DNA of 64,000 nucleotides from assembly GCF_014644555.1 (NCBI RefSeq), contig NZ_BMKX01000001.1, positions 830,640-894,639 on the forward strand. The letters are read 5' to 3'. Positions 53,520-62,008 of this stretch are shown piece by piece. The DNA is from Glutamicibacter ardleyensis. Its GTDB lineage: Bacteria; Actinomycetota; Actinomycetes; Actinomycetales; Micrococcaceae. The notes below the pieces were generated by a model. The model saw only the letters and a program-made list of their open reading frames with translations, did not search any database and had not been told where the DNA came from. A program made the position numbers and the translations under genes. The first letter of the stretch is position 1. Every line of letters begins with the position of its first letter.

Positions 53520-53672
53520 TTATTCCCTCCCCTCTAAATGAATCGAAGGGCTGGGAAGGTCTTGGCGCGTAGTTGAAACTGCGCGAGCCTTGAGGCTTTC
53601 AGGACCGGCGAAGATGAGTTCCGAGGTCCGAACAGCCCGTTGGGTGGTGCTGTCAAAAAGTGGAGCAGACAT
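53520..53672 (-). CDS. Small ORF 2, 50 residues
   Basis: ATG at 53670-53672, with TTAGGAA 8 bases ahead. That Shine-Dalgarno lies inside the 3' arm of a 12-base-pair hairpin (arms 53714-53725 and 53677-53688), so translation may be controlled. The product is Ser/Thr/Arg-rich (MSAPLFDSTTQRAVRTSE at the start, LEGRE at the end), not hydrophobic and not recognised. It continues directly into small ORF 3. Confidence 0.45.
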   Translation of the reverse strand: MSAPLFDSTTQRAVRTSELIFAGPESLKARAVSTTRQDLPSPSIHLEGRE

Positions 53673-53676
53673 GAAA

Positions 53677-53725
53677 AAGTTCCTAAGGGAGAATGTCGAT
53701 TACTGACTGACCACCTCAGGAACTT
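53677..53725 (-). promoter_or_regulatory. Hairpin covering the small ORF 2 ribosome binding site
   Basis: On the minus strand AAGTTCCTGAGG (53714-53725) pairs with CCTTAGGAACTT (53677-53688), 12 pairs with one G-U, loop 25 bases. The right arm contains the AGGAA of small ORF 2. The left arm begins 20 bases after the stop codon of small ORF 1, an arrangement like translational attenuators. Confidence 0.55.
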
Positions 53726-53745
53726 TTGATTGAATTCGTAGAAGT

Positions 53746-53874
53746 CTAGGAATCCATTACTCCGGAGGCAGAGGAAACGCCATGGCGTGCGGCATAGCCG
53801 AACCAGCGATGCGTAAAGGTCATATTGCCTGATCGCTTGCCGCCATCGTTCCAAATAACTGAATTCGTAATCAC
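53746..53874 (-). CDS. Small ORF 1, 42 residues
   Basis: GTG at 53872-53874 preceded by AGGAGGTG at 6 bases, the best Shine-Dalgarno in this region. The product starts MITNSVIWNDGGKRSGNM, then FTHRWFGYAARHGV and ends in VMDS. It has no membrane helix or signal peptide and is not recognised. A promoter-like TAGGAT lies at 53926-53931 with a small TCGTGC/GCACGA hairpin (53908-53922) between it and the gene. It could be a leader peptide for small ORFs 2 and 3 or an independent small protein. Confidence 0.5.
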   Translation of the reverse strand: MITNSVIWNDGGKRSGNMTFTHRWFGYAARHGVSSASGVMDS

Positions 53875-53931
53875 GTTTCCCACCTCCTAAATGTCTGTCC
53901 GAATCAATCGTGCGAAGCACGAGATCCTATG

Positions 53932-54053
53932 TGAATTTTCTTTTTGATCCGCAAATCTCATTGAGACTTCCCAATCACAGTACTTAGCATACATGGAGAA
54001 TGCCGTGAGTGCTAGCGAAAGGCAAAAATTCTTAAATAAGTTTCATTAAATGC
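53932..54053. other. AT-rich gap upstream of the small-ORF array
   Basis: No gene is seen. The stretch is AT-rich and should hold the minus-strand promoter of the small ORFs. It is bounded on the other side by the terminator of the cca gene. Confidence 0.4.
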
Positions 54054-54092
54054 GTTGGGGCCGTTTCGAGCGATGCTCAAAACGACCCCAAC
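54054..54092 (-). terminator. Terminator of the cca gene
   Basis: 13-base arms GTTGGGGCCGTTT and AAACGACCCCAAC with one mismatch, loop 13 bases, 16 bases past the cca stop. Confidence 0.85.
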
Positions 54093-54107
54093 ACCAAAGC
54101 GTGTGAA

Positions 54108-55559
54108 CTACTTATCGTGTTCTCCGGCTTGAGATTCAGGTTGCTCAGCCCACCAAGCCTGCAATCGCTCCCCCGCTATCTCTTCGCCCAGTGGCCCATC
54201 ATCGAGACGCAAGTTCAACATGAAGTTGTAAGCCCGGCCCACCATTGGACCTGCCTTGATCCCCAGGAGGGACATAATCTGTTCTCCGTTGAGGTCTGGC
54301 CGAATAGCATTCAGCTCTTCCTGCTCCGTGATTTCTGCGATACGAGTCTCTAAATCGTCATATGCGAAACCTAGGCGTTCTGCCTTGCGACGGTTTCGAG
54401 TCGTGACGTCCGAGCGGGTTAACCGATGCAACCGCTCTAGTAAGTCCCCAGCATCTGTCACGTAGCGACGTACGGCCGAGTCGGTCCAGCCGGCTTCTCC
54501 ATAACCATAGAAGCGCATATGCAACTCAACCAGGCGCGCTACCGCTTTTGTCGTGTCCTTATCGAAGCGAAGAGCGCGCATACGCTGCTTCACTAACTTG
54601 GAACCGACCATGTCATGGTGACGGAAAGACACCGCTCCATTGGACTCAAATTTTCGCGTCGCAGGCTTGCCGACATCATGCATCAGGGCCGCAAAGCGCA
54701 AAATGAAATCTGGCCCCGGGACCGCACCATCAGTGTCGGTTTCATGTCCGATTGCCTGCTCGAGCACAGTCAATGAATGCTGATAGACATCTTTGTGTCG
54801 ATGATGTTCGTCGATTTCTAAACGCAAAGCCGATACCTCTGGCAATACTTTGTCGGCCAGGCCAGAGTCGACCAATAAATCTATGCCAGCTCGAGGGTCC
54901 GCGCCATTGATCAACTTGACCAATTCATCGCGCACTCGTTCGGCGGAAATAATATCAATGCGCTCGGTCATCTCGGCCATCGCCTGGCGTACCTCCGGCG
55001 AAACTTCAATGCGAAGTTGAGATGCAAAGCGCGCGGCGCGCATCATTCTTAATGGATCATCAGAAAATGAGATATCCGGAGATCCTGGAGTGCGGATGAG
55101 TCCTTCACGTAGTGAATCAACCCCGTCAAAAGGATCCACCAATTCCAAATCAGGCAGTCGTAAGGCCATTGCATTCATGGTGAAGTCCCGGCGGAAGAGA
55201 TCATCACGGAGATTGTCACCAAAAGCAACGATAGGCTTACGCGAATCCTTGTCATAGGCATCTGCGCGATAGGTCGTGACCTCTAGGGTAAACCCGTCTT
55301 TTTTGAAGGCAATGGTCCCAAACTCGCGACCCACATCCCAAATATTGTCGGCCCAGCCAGAGATCGCTTTGACCGTCTGCTCAGGTGTAGCGCTCGTGGT
55401 GAAATCTAAGTCGGGTGAGACACGTCCAAGAAACAGGTCGCGTACCGGACCACCCACCAAAGAGATCTCAAATCCGGCGCGAACAAAACGGTCGGCTAGT
55501 TCGAAAATGACCGAAGGTAGGATCTGGCGCAGGGCGTCATGAGATGGAAGTGCGTGCAT
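54108..55559 (-). CDS. cca: CCA tRNA nucleotidyltransferase with HD domain
   Basis: A 483-residue enzyme that adds or repairs the 3' CCA of tRNAs. Class II nucleotidyltransferase head: SLVGGPVRDLFLGRVSPDLD with the GGxVRD turn and the catalytic DLDF, then NRDFTMNAMAL-like RRDFTMNAMAL and DPLRMMRAARFASQL. It is followed by the tRNA-binding helices and an HD domain (ALMHDVGKPATR). It opens the conserved cca-NUDIX-murJ-trxB-trxA block, being divergent from the NUDIX gene. ATG at 55557-55559. Confidence 0.95.
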   Translation of the reverse strand: MHALPSHDALRQILPSVIFELADRFVRAGFEISLVGGPVRDLFLGRVSPDLDFTTSATPEQTVKAISGWADNIWDVGREFGTIAFKKDGFTLEVTTYRADAYDKDSRKPIVAFGDNLRDDLFRRDFTMNAMALRLPDLELVDPFDGVDSLREGLIRTPGSPDISFSDDPLRMMRAARFASQLRIEVSPEVRQAMAEMTERIDIISAERVRDELVKLINGADPRAGIDLLVDSGLADKVLPEVSALRLEIDEHHRHKDVYQHSLTVLEQAIGHETDTDGAVPGPDFILRFAALMHDVGKPATRKFESNGAVSFRHHDMVGSKLVKQRMRALRFDKDTTKAVARLVELHMRFYGYGEAGWTDSAVRRYVTDAGDLLERLHRLTRSDVTTRNRRKAERLGFAYDDLETRIAEITEQEELNAIRPDLNGEQIMSLLGIKAGPMVGRAYNFMLNLRLDDGPLGEEIAGERLQAWWAEQPESQAGEHDK

Positions 55560-55683
55560 AGTTCCTTAAGCGTGCCAGATTTCTGGTGATCTCGCTTGAA
55601 AAATCACCGAAGTTCCTTGCGAGATAGCTCTCTTGTCCAAGTCGCTAAGGTATAGATCACCAAAAACTCGATAGAGTGGTTGC

Positions 55684-56223
55684 ATGAACCGTCCGATCCC
55701 GTCTGCCCCAAAGCGCACCCCATTGACTGCGTCAATGGCTTCTGCTCAGGCACCCGGCGGTCCTCAGGCGCTTCCTACGGTCGAAGAAGTCTCCTCTGGT
55801 GGCATAGTTATCGACTTCGATAACCCCGATTTTCCGGTAGCAATCATCGCCCGATACAACCGTGGTGGACGCTTGGAATGGTGCCTACCGAAGGGCCATC
55901 CTGAGGGCGAAGAAACGAACGAAGAAGCGGCTATCCGGGAGATCGAAGAAGAAACTGGAATTGCCGGTCGTATTCTTGCTCCGCTCGGTTCCGTCGATTA
56001 TTGGTTCACCGTAACTAACTACCGGGTACATAAAACTGTGCACCATTTCCTTTTGGAAGCCACCGGCGGCCACCTCACGATCGAGAATGATCCCGATCAT
56101 GAAGCCGTTGATGTCGCATGGATTCCGTTAAATTCACTCGGTAAACGCCTTTCCTTCCCTAATGAACGCCGGATCGCAGACCTGGCACGCGAGGTCCTAA
56201 CGAAGTATGTCTCAGGTTCCTAA
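55684..56223 (+). CDS. NUDIX hydrolase
   Basis: A 179-residue protein with an intact Nudix box GHPEGEETNEEAAIREIEEE followed by TGI (about residues 79-101), preceded by an SSGGIVIDF strand and WCLPKG. Substrates of this actinobacterial family next to murJ are not defined; relatives act on nucleoside or dinucleotide polyphosphates. ATG at 55684 without a strong Shine-Dalgarno. Its last 17 bases overlap the start of murJ. Confidence 0.93.
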   Translation: MNRPIPSAPKRTPLTASMASAQAPGGPQALPTVEEVSSGGIVIDFDNPDFPVAIIARYNRGGRLEWCLPKGHPEGEETNEEAAIREIEEETGIAGRILAPLGSVDYWFTVTNYRVHKTVHHFLLEATGGHLTIENDPDHEAVDVAWIPLNSLGKRLSFPNERRIADLAREVLTKYVSGS

Positions 56224-57964
56224 GTCACAACCAGGCTCCGATCAGCCACACACTGGAGCCTTTGAACAGGTAACGGAACCAGCGCCTCCCCCAGTGCCGG
56301 TCTCCGGCGGACGATCAACGACCTACGCTCTCATGGCTTCAGGCACGTTGGTGTCCCGAATTCTTGGTTTTGTTCGTACCGCAATGCTCGCCATGGCCAT
56401 CGGCTCGGTCACCTCGGTGGCTGATATTTTCGAGAAGGCGAACGTCATTCCGACGATCATCTTCATGTTGTTGGCCGGCGGTATTTTCAACGTTGTGCTC
56501 ATCCCACAGCTCATCAAGGCTTCCAAAGCTAAAGATCGTGGTGCCGCTTATACCTCGAAGCTGGTAACTCTCACCATAGTCGTAATGGGCGCGCTGACTC
56601 TGATACTAACCCTCTGCGCACGCCCAATTATCGTTGCGTTAACCAATAACTGGACCGAACCGATGATTGCCCTAGGGACCGCGTTCGCCTATTGGTCCTT
56701 GCCCCAAATATTTTTCTACGGACTGTATGCGGTACTTGGCCAGGTGCTCAACGCGCACGGGAAGTTCGCCGCGTTTATGTGGGCACCAGCGGTCAACAAC
56801 CTCATTCAACTGCTGGTTATTGGCTCGTTCATCATCGTGTTCGGCGCCTATTCCACGGGTAATCCAATGGACACCTGGAGCACCGGAAAAACCGTCTGGC
56901 TTGCCGGTGGCGCAACTCTTGGCATTTTGATGCAATCACTGGTGTTGTTGTGGCCCCTGAAAAAGATCAACCTCAAGCTCCAATTCGATTTTTCATGGCG
57001 CGGTATGGGCTTACGCCACGTCGGCCGATTGGCCATTTGGACGCTCGCTGCAATGGTCATCGGCAATATCTCGTCGTTGCTCTATTCAAAAATTGTCTCC
57101 GGAGCGACAGCCGCCCGTACCGAGCTAAGTGCTGAGCAAGCAGCCTCGGTAGCCGGCGAATACGCACTGAACACCTCACAGCTCATCACGGTGCTCCCCC
57201 ACTCGCTTTTCGCGCTCACGGTCGCCACGGTGTTGTTCAATGACTTCACGCGCGCCTTCGCCGACAAACGGCGCAAAGATATCGGTCCGCTACTCAATGA
57301 GGGCATGCGCTCCACCGCGATCCCGATAATTTTCTGCACTCTGGTCTTCATTGTTTTGGCTGGTCCTTTGGGTCGCCTCTTCGCGGGTAACTCGGAACAC
57401 TCAATTGCGGCAGCCGCGGCGATCGGTCAGCTACTGGTGCTGACAGCACTGGGGCTTCCCTTCAAATCCTTGCAGTTCTTTATGCTGCGCGTATTTTTTG
57501 CCGACGAAGACACCCGTACACCGATGCTCATCCAAAGCAGCATTGCCCTCATTGGGCTGGTCGGTGCGGTGTTGGCGTATTTCTTGATCGATCCAGTTCA
57601 CATCGCGGCGGCCATTGCCTTTATTTACGGAATCACTAACGTCATTTCCGCCTTGATCACGCACTATCTGATCAAACGCCGATATGGAGACTATGGCGTT
57701 GGCACGGTAATCGACACCTACATTCGTATCGGGTGGATGGCCACGTTATCAGCCATCATCGGCTGTGTGCCGTTAGCTCTTTTGGGTGGTTTCAGCTTCG
57801 GATTTGCGTACGATTCACTATTGAGTGCCGTCATCACCATCTGTATCGTGGGGCTTGTTATGGCAGTCGCCTTCGTGTTCCTATTGCACCGCACTAAAGT
57901 CCCTGAGCTCGCCGGGTTCCTCGGACCACTGCTGCGCAGAATTCCGGGTCTCACTAAGCGGTGA
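56207..57964 (+). CDS. murJ: Lipid II flippase MurJ (MviN)
   Basis: A 585-residue membrane protein with about 14 helices that moves lipid II across the membrane for peptidoglycan synthesis. After a Pro-rich tail it shows LMASGTLVSRILGFVRTAML with the conserved Arg pair, and PHSLFALTVATVLFNDFTRA and the LPFKSLQFFMLRVFFA helix typical of MurJ. It overlaps the NUDIX gene and precedes a separate pseudokinase gene; in mycobacteria the corresponding protein is a fusion of both. Confidence 0.95.
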   Translation: MSQVPKSQPGSDQPHTGAFEQVTEPAPPPVPVSGGRSTTYALMASGTLVSRILGFVRTAMLAMAIGSVTSVADIFEKANVIPTIIFMLLAGGIFNVVLIPQLIKASKAKDRGAAYTSKLVTLTIVVMGALTLILTLCARPIIVALTNNWTEPMIALGTAFAYWSLPQIFFYGLYAVLGQVLNAHGKFAAFMWAPAVNNLIQLLVIGSFIIVFGAYSTGNPMDTWSTGKTVWLAGGATLGILMQSLVLLWPLKKINLKLQFDFSWRGMGLRHVGRLAIWTLAAMVIGNISSLLYSKIVSGATAARTELSAEQAASVAGEYALNTSQLITVLPHSLFALTVATVLFNDFTRAFADKRRKDIGPLLNEGMRSTAIPIIFCTLVFIVLAGPLGRLFAGNSEHSIAAAAAIGQLLVLTALGLPFKSLQFFMLRVFFADEDTRTPMLIQSSIALIGLVGAVLAYFLIDPVHIAAAIAFIYGITNVISALITHYLIKRRYGDYGVGTVIDTYIRIGWMATLSAIIGCVPLALLGGFSFGFAYDSLLSAVITICIVGLVMAVAFVFLLHRTKVPELAGFLGPLLRRIPGLTKR

Positions 57965-58062
57965 TTCTGCTCAAATGACCAACGAATGACGTCTTTGGGC
58001 AGGTAACATGAAAGATGGTAGGTCAGCCTGCCGTTCGAAGCAATCAAACCTTGGAGATGCAC

Positions 58063-59685
58063 GTGTCGCAGCCCATCGATGTCGGTTCCGTCCTTAGCGG
58101 CCGTTACCAGGTCACCGAATCCGTTTTGACCACCGCCGAGGGAGATCTGGTGCTTGGTGGCATCGATCAGGTGCTCAACCGATCGGTCAGCATCGTGGTC
58201 GCATCTGCGACTAACTCCTCCCAGCTCGCTACCAGCGCACGAGAAATCGCCATGGGTGAGCGTCAGGCAAACGTCCAGGTTCTGGATCTGGGAATTACTG
58301 AAACAAATCAAAGCTACTTGGTAGCGAATGTCGCACGTTCGGCGGACCTCCTAGATTTGGTTCTTGAAGCCCAGGACGCACCGTACGTAGAGCCGTTTTT
58401 CACCGACACTCTGGGAACCGAAATTTTCGGGGAATCCCGTCAGTCGGTCCCTGAAACTTACGCGGACGACGCTGAGTACTACGATCAGTTGCGTTACGAA
58501 GATGAGCCCGAAGAACAGGGCAAGGTTGGAAACGCGCTGAGTAGTGGGTTTGCCGGTCTGAAGAATCGTTTCAGTCGCAAAAACACTGCCCCAGCGGAAT
58601 CCTTCGATGACGAAGATTCGTACGATGAGGAAAATACCGGCGACCAGACAGCACCTAATGCTCAAGTCGCTACACCAACTGTTGCTACCCCAGTCACTCC
58701 ATCGAGCAAGAACACCGAGGCTCCAAAGCCTAAGGTGACGCGTCTGGATGACGACAAGGAACCGAACGTAACCGCTACCGCGGCCCTCGCCGCAGCTGCT
58801 CAGTCAAAGGGCAATACGCCGAAAAAGGCAGAGCCTAAAAAAGCAGAACCACAGAAGGAAGAACCTAAGAAGCCTGCTCAGAAGAAGGCCGCCACCGCTG
58901 GTGTAGCTGCTGGAGCTGGAGTTGCTGCGGTTGCCTCGGCACCAAAGGCTTCGACCTTCCCTGCGGCCGCCAAGGGTGTCCCCGCACAGGATGTTCCTGA
59001 GCCAGTAGATAACGAAGAAGACGAGGGCACCTCAAAGGGTGTGCGTCTGCTCGTCGGAGCAGTATTAATCGCGGTATTAGTTATCGGTATCGTCTTCGCC
59101 TTCAACTTCCTCGGTGGAGCAGGCAAGGACAATACAGCTGATGCCCCCGCAACCCCTACCGAGACGGCAGCAGAACCGTCCAAGGAAACCTCAGAGGCTC
59201 CTACAGAGTCTTCGTTGCCGGCTCCTAAGGTTGATGGTGTGTCCCGCTTAGTACCAGGTAATCAGCAGCTCAACGCCGAAACTGATAACACCTTGAAGGA
59301 TATGACCGACGGTAACCCTTCAAGCACCTACAAGACTTACTCGTACACCACGAGCAATTTCGGTGGCTTCGCTTCAAATATGGTCTTCATCTTAGATCTC
59401 GAAGAAGAGTCAGCGATCAAGGAAATCAACCTCGAGGGCCTAAATGCCACCGGTGGAGATTATGAGATCCTTGTTGGCAAGTCCGATGATCTTGGCGATG
59501 CGAAGTCGGTTGCGAAGGGTTCCTTCTCTGGTCCTTCGATCTCCATTCCGGTCAAGGGCGATGAAACCGACTACCTTGCCGGTTCCCACGTGTTCCTCAA
59601 CGTCACCGAGCTACCACGCCGTGCTTCGGGTGCCAATGCATCCCGTCCATGGGGTCTACAGATTGGCGAGTTCTCCGCGAAGTAA
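58063..59685 (+). CDS. MurJ-associated pseudokinase-like membrane protein
   Basis: About 540 residues. The first 110 residues (VLSGRYQVTESVLTTAEGDL and the following strands) resemble the N-lobe of Ser/Thr kinases but lack the catalytic Lys, HRD and DFG motifs. A long acidic and then Lys/Ala/Pro-rich linker leads to a membrane helix (LLVGAVLIAVLVIGIVFAFN) and an extracytoplasmic Thr/Ser linker plus a discoidin-like domain (about the last 150 residues). This matches the C-terminal part of the mycobacterial MurJ fusion (Rv3910). GTG at 58063 with GGAG ahead. Confidence 0.8.
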   Translation: MSQPIDVGSVLSGRYQVTESVLTTAEGDLVLGGIDQVLNRSVSIVVASATNSSQLATSAREIAMGERQANVQVLDLGITETNQSYLVANVARSADLLDLVLEAQDAPYVEPFFTDTLGTEIFGESRQSVPETYADDAEYYDQLRYEDEPEEQGKVGNALSSGFAGLKNRFSRKNTAPAESFDDEDSYDEENTGDQTAPNAQVATPTVATPVTPSSKNTEAPKPKVTRLDDDKEPNVTATAALAAAAQSKGNTPKKAEPKKAEPQKEEPKKPAQKKAATAGVAAGAGVAAVASAPKASTFPAAAKGVPAQDVPEPVDNEEDEGTSKGVRLLVGAVLIAVLVIGIVFAFNFLGGAGKDNTADAPATPTETAAEPSKETSEAPTESSLPAPKVDGVSRLVPGNQQLNAETDNTLKDMTDGNPSSTYKTYSYTTSNFGGFASNMVFILDLEEESAIKEINLEGLNATGGDYEILVGKSDDLGDAKSVAKGSFSGPSISIPVKGDETDYLAGSHVFLNVTELPRRASGANASRPWGLQIGEFSAK

Positions 59686-59710
59686 CAGACGCGGAATTTT
59701 TTACCATAGC

Positions 59711-59760
59711 AATGCGTTGAGGTGGATAGTGAGGTTAGACCTTACTATCCACCTCGCATT
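59711..59760. terminator. Terminator before trxB
   Basis: GAGGTGGATAGT-GAGG and CCTT-ACTATCCACCTC pair around a TTAGA loop, with outer AATGC/GCATT arms and a following ATTA. It separates the pseudokinase gene from trxB. Confidence 0.8.
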
Positions 59761-59785
59761 ATTAGAACGAAAGGGTTCTATCCCC

Positions 59786-60754
59786 GTGACTTCAGCACAG
59801 AACGACGAAATCCGCGACGTAATCATCGTCGGTTCGGGCCCGTCGGGTTATACCGCAGCGATTTACACCGCGCGTGCGAATCTGAATCCATTGGTTATCG
59901 CCGGATCGGTCACTGCCGGTGGCGAACTAATGAACACCACGGACGTTGAAAACTTCCCGGGCTTCCCTGAAGGAATCATGGGCCCGGACTTGATGGACAA
60001 CATGCAGAAGCAGGCCGAGCGCTTCGGTGCCGAGGTTCTCTTCGATGATGTTACCGAGATGCAGCTCGACGGCGAGATCAAGACCCTGTCGCTGGCCGAC
60101 GGTACCGTCTACCGCGCCCGCGCAGTCATCGTTTCTACCGGCTCTGCCTACCGCGAATTGGGGCTTCCAGATGAGAAGCGCCTCTCGGGCCACGGCGTTT
60201 CATGGTGCGCAACCTGCGACGGTTTCTTCTTCCGTGATCAGACGATTGCCGTCATTGGCGGTGGCGACTCCGCCATGGAAGAAGCTTTGTTCTTGACCAA
60301 GTTCGCCGCAAAGGTGATCGTAGTTCACCGTCGTAGCGAACTGCGCGCCTCGAAGATCATGGCTGATCGAGCGCTCGCTCACGAAAAAATTGAGTTTGTG
60401 TGGGATTCCGAGGTTATCGGGATCAACGGTGAAGATAAGGTCAGCGGCCTAGTAGTCAAGAACCGTAATTCCGGAGAAGAATCCACGCTAGATGTCACCG
60501 GTATCTTCGTTGCAATCGGTAACGATCCACGCGTGGAACTTGTCAAGGATCAGCTAGAGCTGACTGCCGAGGGCACCATTGCCGTCGACGGACGTTCCTC
60601 CCGCACCTCATTACCTGGTGTCTATGCCGCCGGCGACGTCATCGATTCAACCTACCGTCAGGCGATCACCGCCGCGGCTTCGGGTTGCGCTGCGGCTCAG
60701 GATGTCGAACACTACTTGGCAAACATCAAAACTCCGGCCAAGGCCAGTAACTAA
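59786..60754 (+). CDS. trxB: Thioredoxin reductase
   Basis: A 322-residue NADPH:thioredoxin oxidoreductase. FAD loop VIIVGSGPSGYTAAIY, redox pair CATC in GVSWCATCDGFFF, NADPH loop IAVIGGGDSAMEEALFL and the late GVYAAGDVIDSTYRQ FAD contact. GTG at 59786, with AAAGGG about 11 bases ahead, is the only sensible start; the long upstream reading is out of family and runs through the preceding gene and terminator. trxA follows 26 bases later. Confidence 0.96.
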   Translation: MTSAQNDEIRDVIIVGSGPSGYTAAIYTARANLNPLVIAGSVTAGGELMNTTDVENFPGFPEGIMGPDLMDNMQKQAERFGAEVLFDDVTEMQLDGEIKTLSLADGTVYRARAVIVSTGSAYRELGLPDEKRLSGHGVSWCATCDGFFFRDQTIAVIGGGDSAMEEALFLTKFAAKVIVVHRRSELRASKIMADRALAHEKIEFVWDSEVIGINGEDKVSGLVVKNRNSGEESTLDVTGIFVAIGNDPRVELVKDQLELTAEGTIAVDGRSSRTSLPGVYAAGDVIDSTYRQAITAAASGCAAAQDVEHYLANIKTPAKASN

Positions 60755-60780
60755 TATTTCTCAGAAAGGGGTTCACTCAC

Positions 60781-61104
60781 ATGAGTAACGCTAAGGCAGT
60801 AACTGAAGCAACCTTCCAGGCAGAAGTTCTGGATGCCGAAAAACCAGTCATCGTCGACTTCTGGGCAGAGTGGTGCGGTCCTTGCCGTCAGCTTGGTCCA
60901 ATCCTGGACCAGATCGCTGAAGAGCATGCTGCAAAGGTTGATGTCGTAAAGATCAACGTTGACGAGAATCAGAGCATCGCTGCTAAGTACGGAATCACTA
61001 GCATTCCTGCTGTATACGTTTTCAAGGGTGGCGAGCACGTAGCTACCTCAATCGGTGCCAAGCCAAAGGCTGTCATCGAAAAGGATTTTGCTGAATACCT
61101 GTAA
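60781..61104 (+). CDS. trxA: Thioredoxin
   Basis: A 107-residue thioredoxin with the active site WAEWCGPCRQLGP and the cis-Pro strand GITSIPAVYVFKGG. It is the substrate of the neighbouring TrxB and keeps cytoplasmic disulfides reduced. Ribosome binding site GAAAGGGG before the ATG. In related genomes parB usually follows; here a terminator and transposon debris follow instead. Confidence 0.97.
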   Translation: MSNAKAVTEATFQAEVLDAEKPVIVDFWAEWCGPCRQLGPILDQIAEEHAAKVDVVKINVDENQSIAAKYGITSIPAVYVFKGGEHVATSIGAKPKAVIEKDFAEYL

Positions 61105-61119
61105 ATCCTAAGCACTCCC

Positions 61120-61157
61120 AAAATAGGCGTTGAACTTTCGAGTTCAACGCCTATTTT
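61120..61157 (+). terminator. Terminator after trxA
   Basis: 17-base perfect arms AAAATAGGCGTTGAACT and complement with a TTCG tetraloop, followed by T-rich sequence. Confidence 0.93.
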
Positions 61158-61502
61158 CGTCCCTACCCATGGTCATGGCCACTGTCATGACCTCAGGGAA
61201 TCAGTATTTGTTAGTTTTGGAAAGAAAACAAGGTATTTAGATTACATTTCCTTTAATATCACTCTTATCGGAAGTCAGCGCTCTTGTCCCAGTAAAAAAC
61301 GATCAAGGCGGAACCTCAAGTACCTATTTTCCTTCTTTACATTTTCAGCACCTATTCAAGATATCTGACGGCCCGCCGTATTACACATCATTGGCATGTT
61401 GTCCTCCTACAAAACCGTTCGTGGCTCAGTATTCCAAGTTAGCCCCCTAAAAATTGCATTCCTAAACAGCTTGTCAAAGCTACTGAATATTGGACACTTT
61501 GA
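61158..61502. other. Gene-free spacer before the IS21 remnant
   Basis: No gene or RNA is recognised. The only structure is a 7-base inverted repeat GGTCATG...CATGACC (61171-61192). Sequence is more AT-rich than the coding block to its left. Confidence 0.6.
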
Positions 61503-62008
61503 AAGCCACCAATACTGCCGTTCAGAGCCACCCGACATAAACAGCGTTATTGTTGTTCAGGGCCACCCTGGCAGCAAGCGGTCGATGAGCCCTTGGGCGT
61601 GCAAAAAGCTGTTGTGCAAGTATGTAAACTACTGTGTCTCGGTCCTTGATGAGTGACTGTTGGATCCGCCGGGCGGAGAATTCACGCGGTTCATGTTCGA
61701 GAGCTCACGGAGCGAAGGTATGACGCTGCGTCGACGATTTCCTGTATGCAGTACGAGCAGCCGGACTGCATGCCTTGCTGGGGCTGGTGCGTTGGCGGAC
61801 GCGGTCATGGACCGCATCGTTCACAACAGGATCTGAGTTGAGACCGATGGGTTCAATATGCGCGAGGCGTATTCGCGTGGCGAGCGGTAAACGCATGATG
61901 CGTTCGCGGTGAGATTCCTTGTTCAGAGCCGCCGGTCAACCACATCGGTTGGCGGGTGGCTCTGAACGGCAATATCGGGTGGCTCCCAGTGGGAATATCG
62001 GTGGCTCT
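61503..62008 (+). mobile_element. Decayed IS21-family remnant, both ends present
   Basis: The left end carries three GCCACC repeats (61503-61510, 61525-61532, 61560-61567). The right end carries the inverse GGTGGCTC at 61955-61962, 61978-61985 and 62000-62007, spaced 22-23 bases. Multiple terminal repeats of a transposase-binding motif are typical of IS21. Between the ends only the C-terminal part of istB remains, broken several times; istA and the 5' half of istB are missing. A hairpin GTTCAGAGCC...GGCTCTGAAC (61921-61967) lies inside the right end. Confidence 0.75.
61606..61890 (+). pseudogene. istB C-terminal fragment (IS21 helper ATPase)
   Basis: Reading across frames gives KKLLCKYVNYCVSVLDE, a TGA in place of the Trp codon, LLDPPGGEFTRFMFE, a frameshift, ELTERRYDAASTISCMQYEQ, a second frameshift, ADAVMDRIVHNR, another TGA, and VETDGFNMREAYSRGER. 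This is the order of the C-terminal half of IstB, the AAA+ transposition helper of IS21 elements. Two stops and two frameshifts make it non-functional. Confidence 0.72.

Noticed and set aside
53534..53920. 128-codon ORF on the minus strand over small ORFs 1 and 2
   Set aside because: It starts at GTG without a ribosome binding site and its frame differs from the three small ORFs, each of which has a good Shine-Dalgarno; composition looks random.
59444..59785. Long N-terminal extension of trxB
   Set aside because: It would read through the preceding gene in another frame and a terminator; the GTG at 59786 gives the normal TrxB length.
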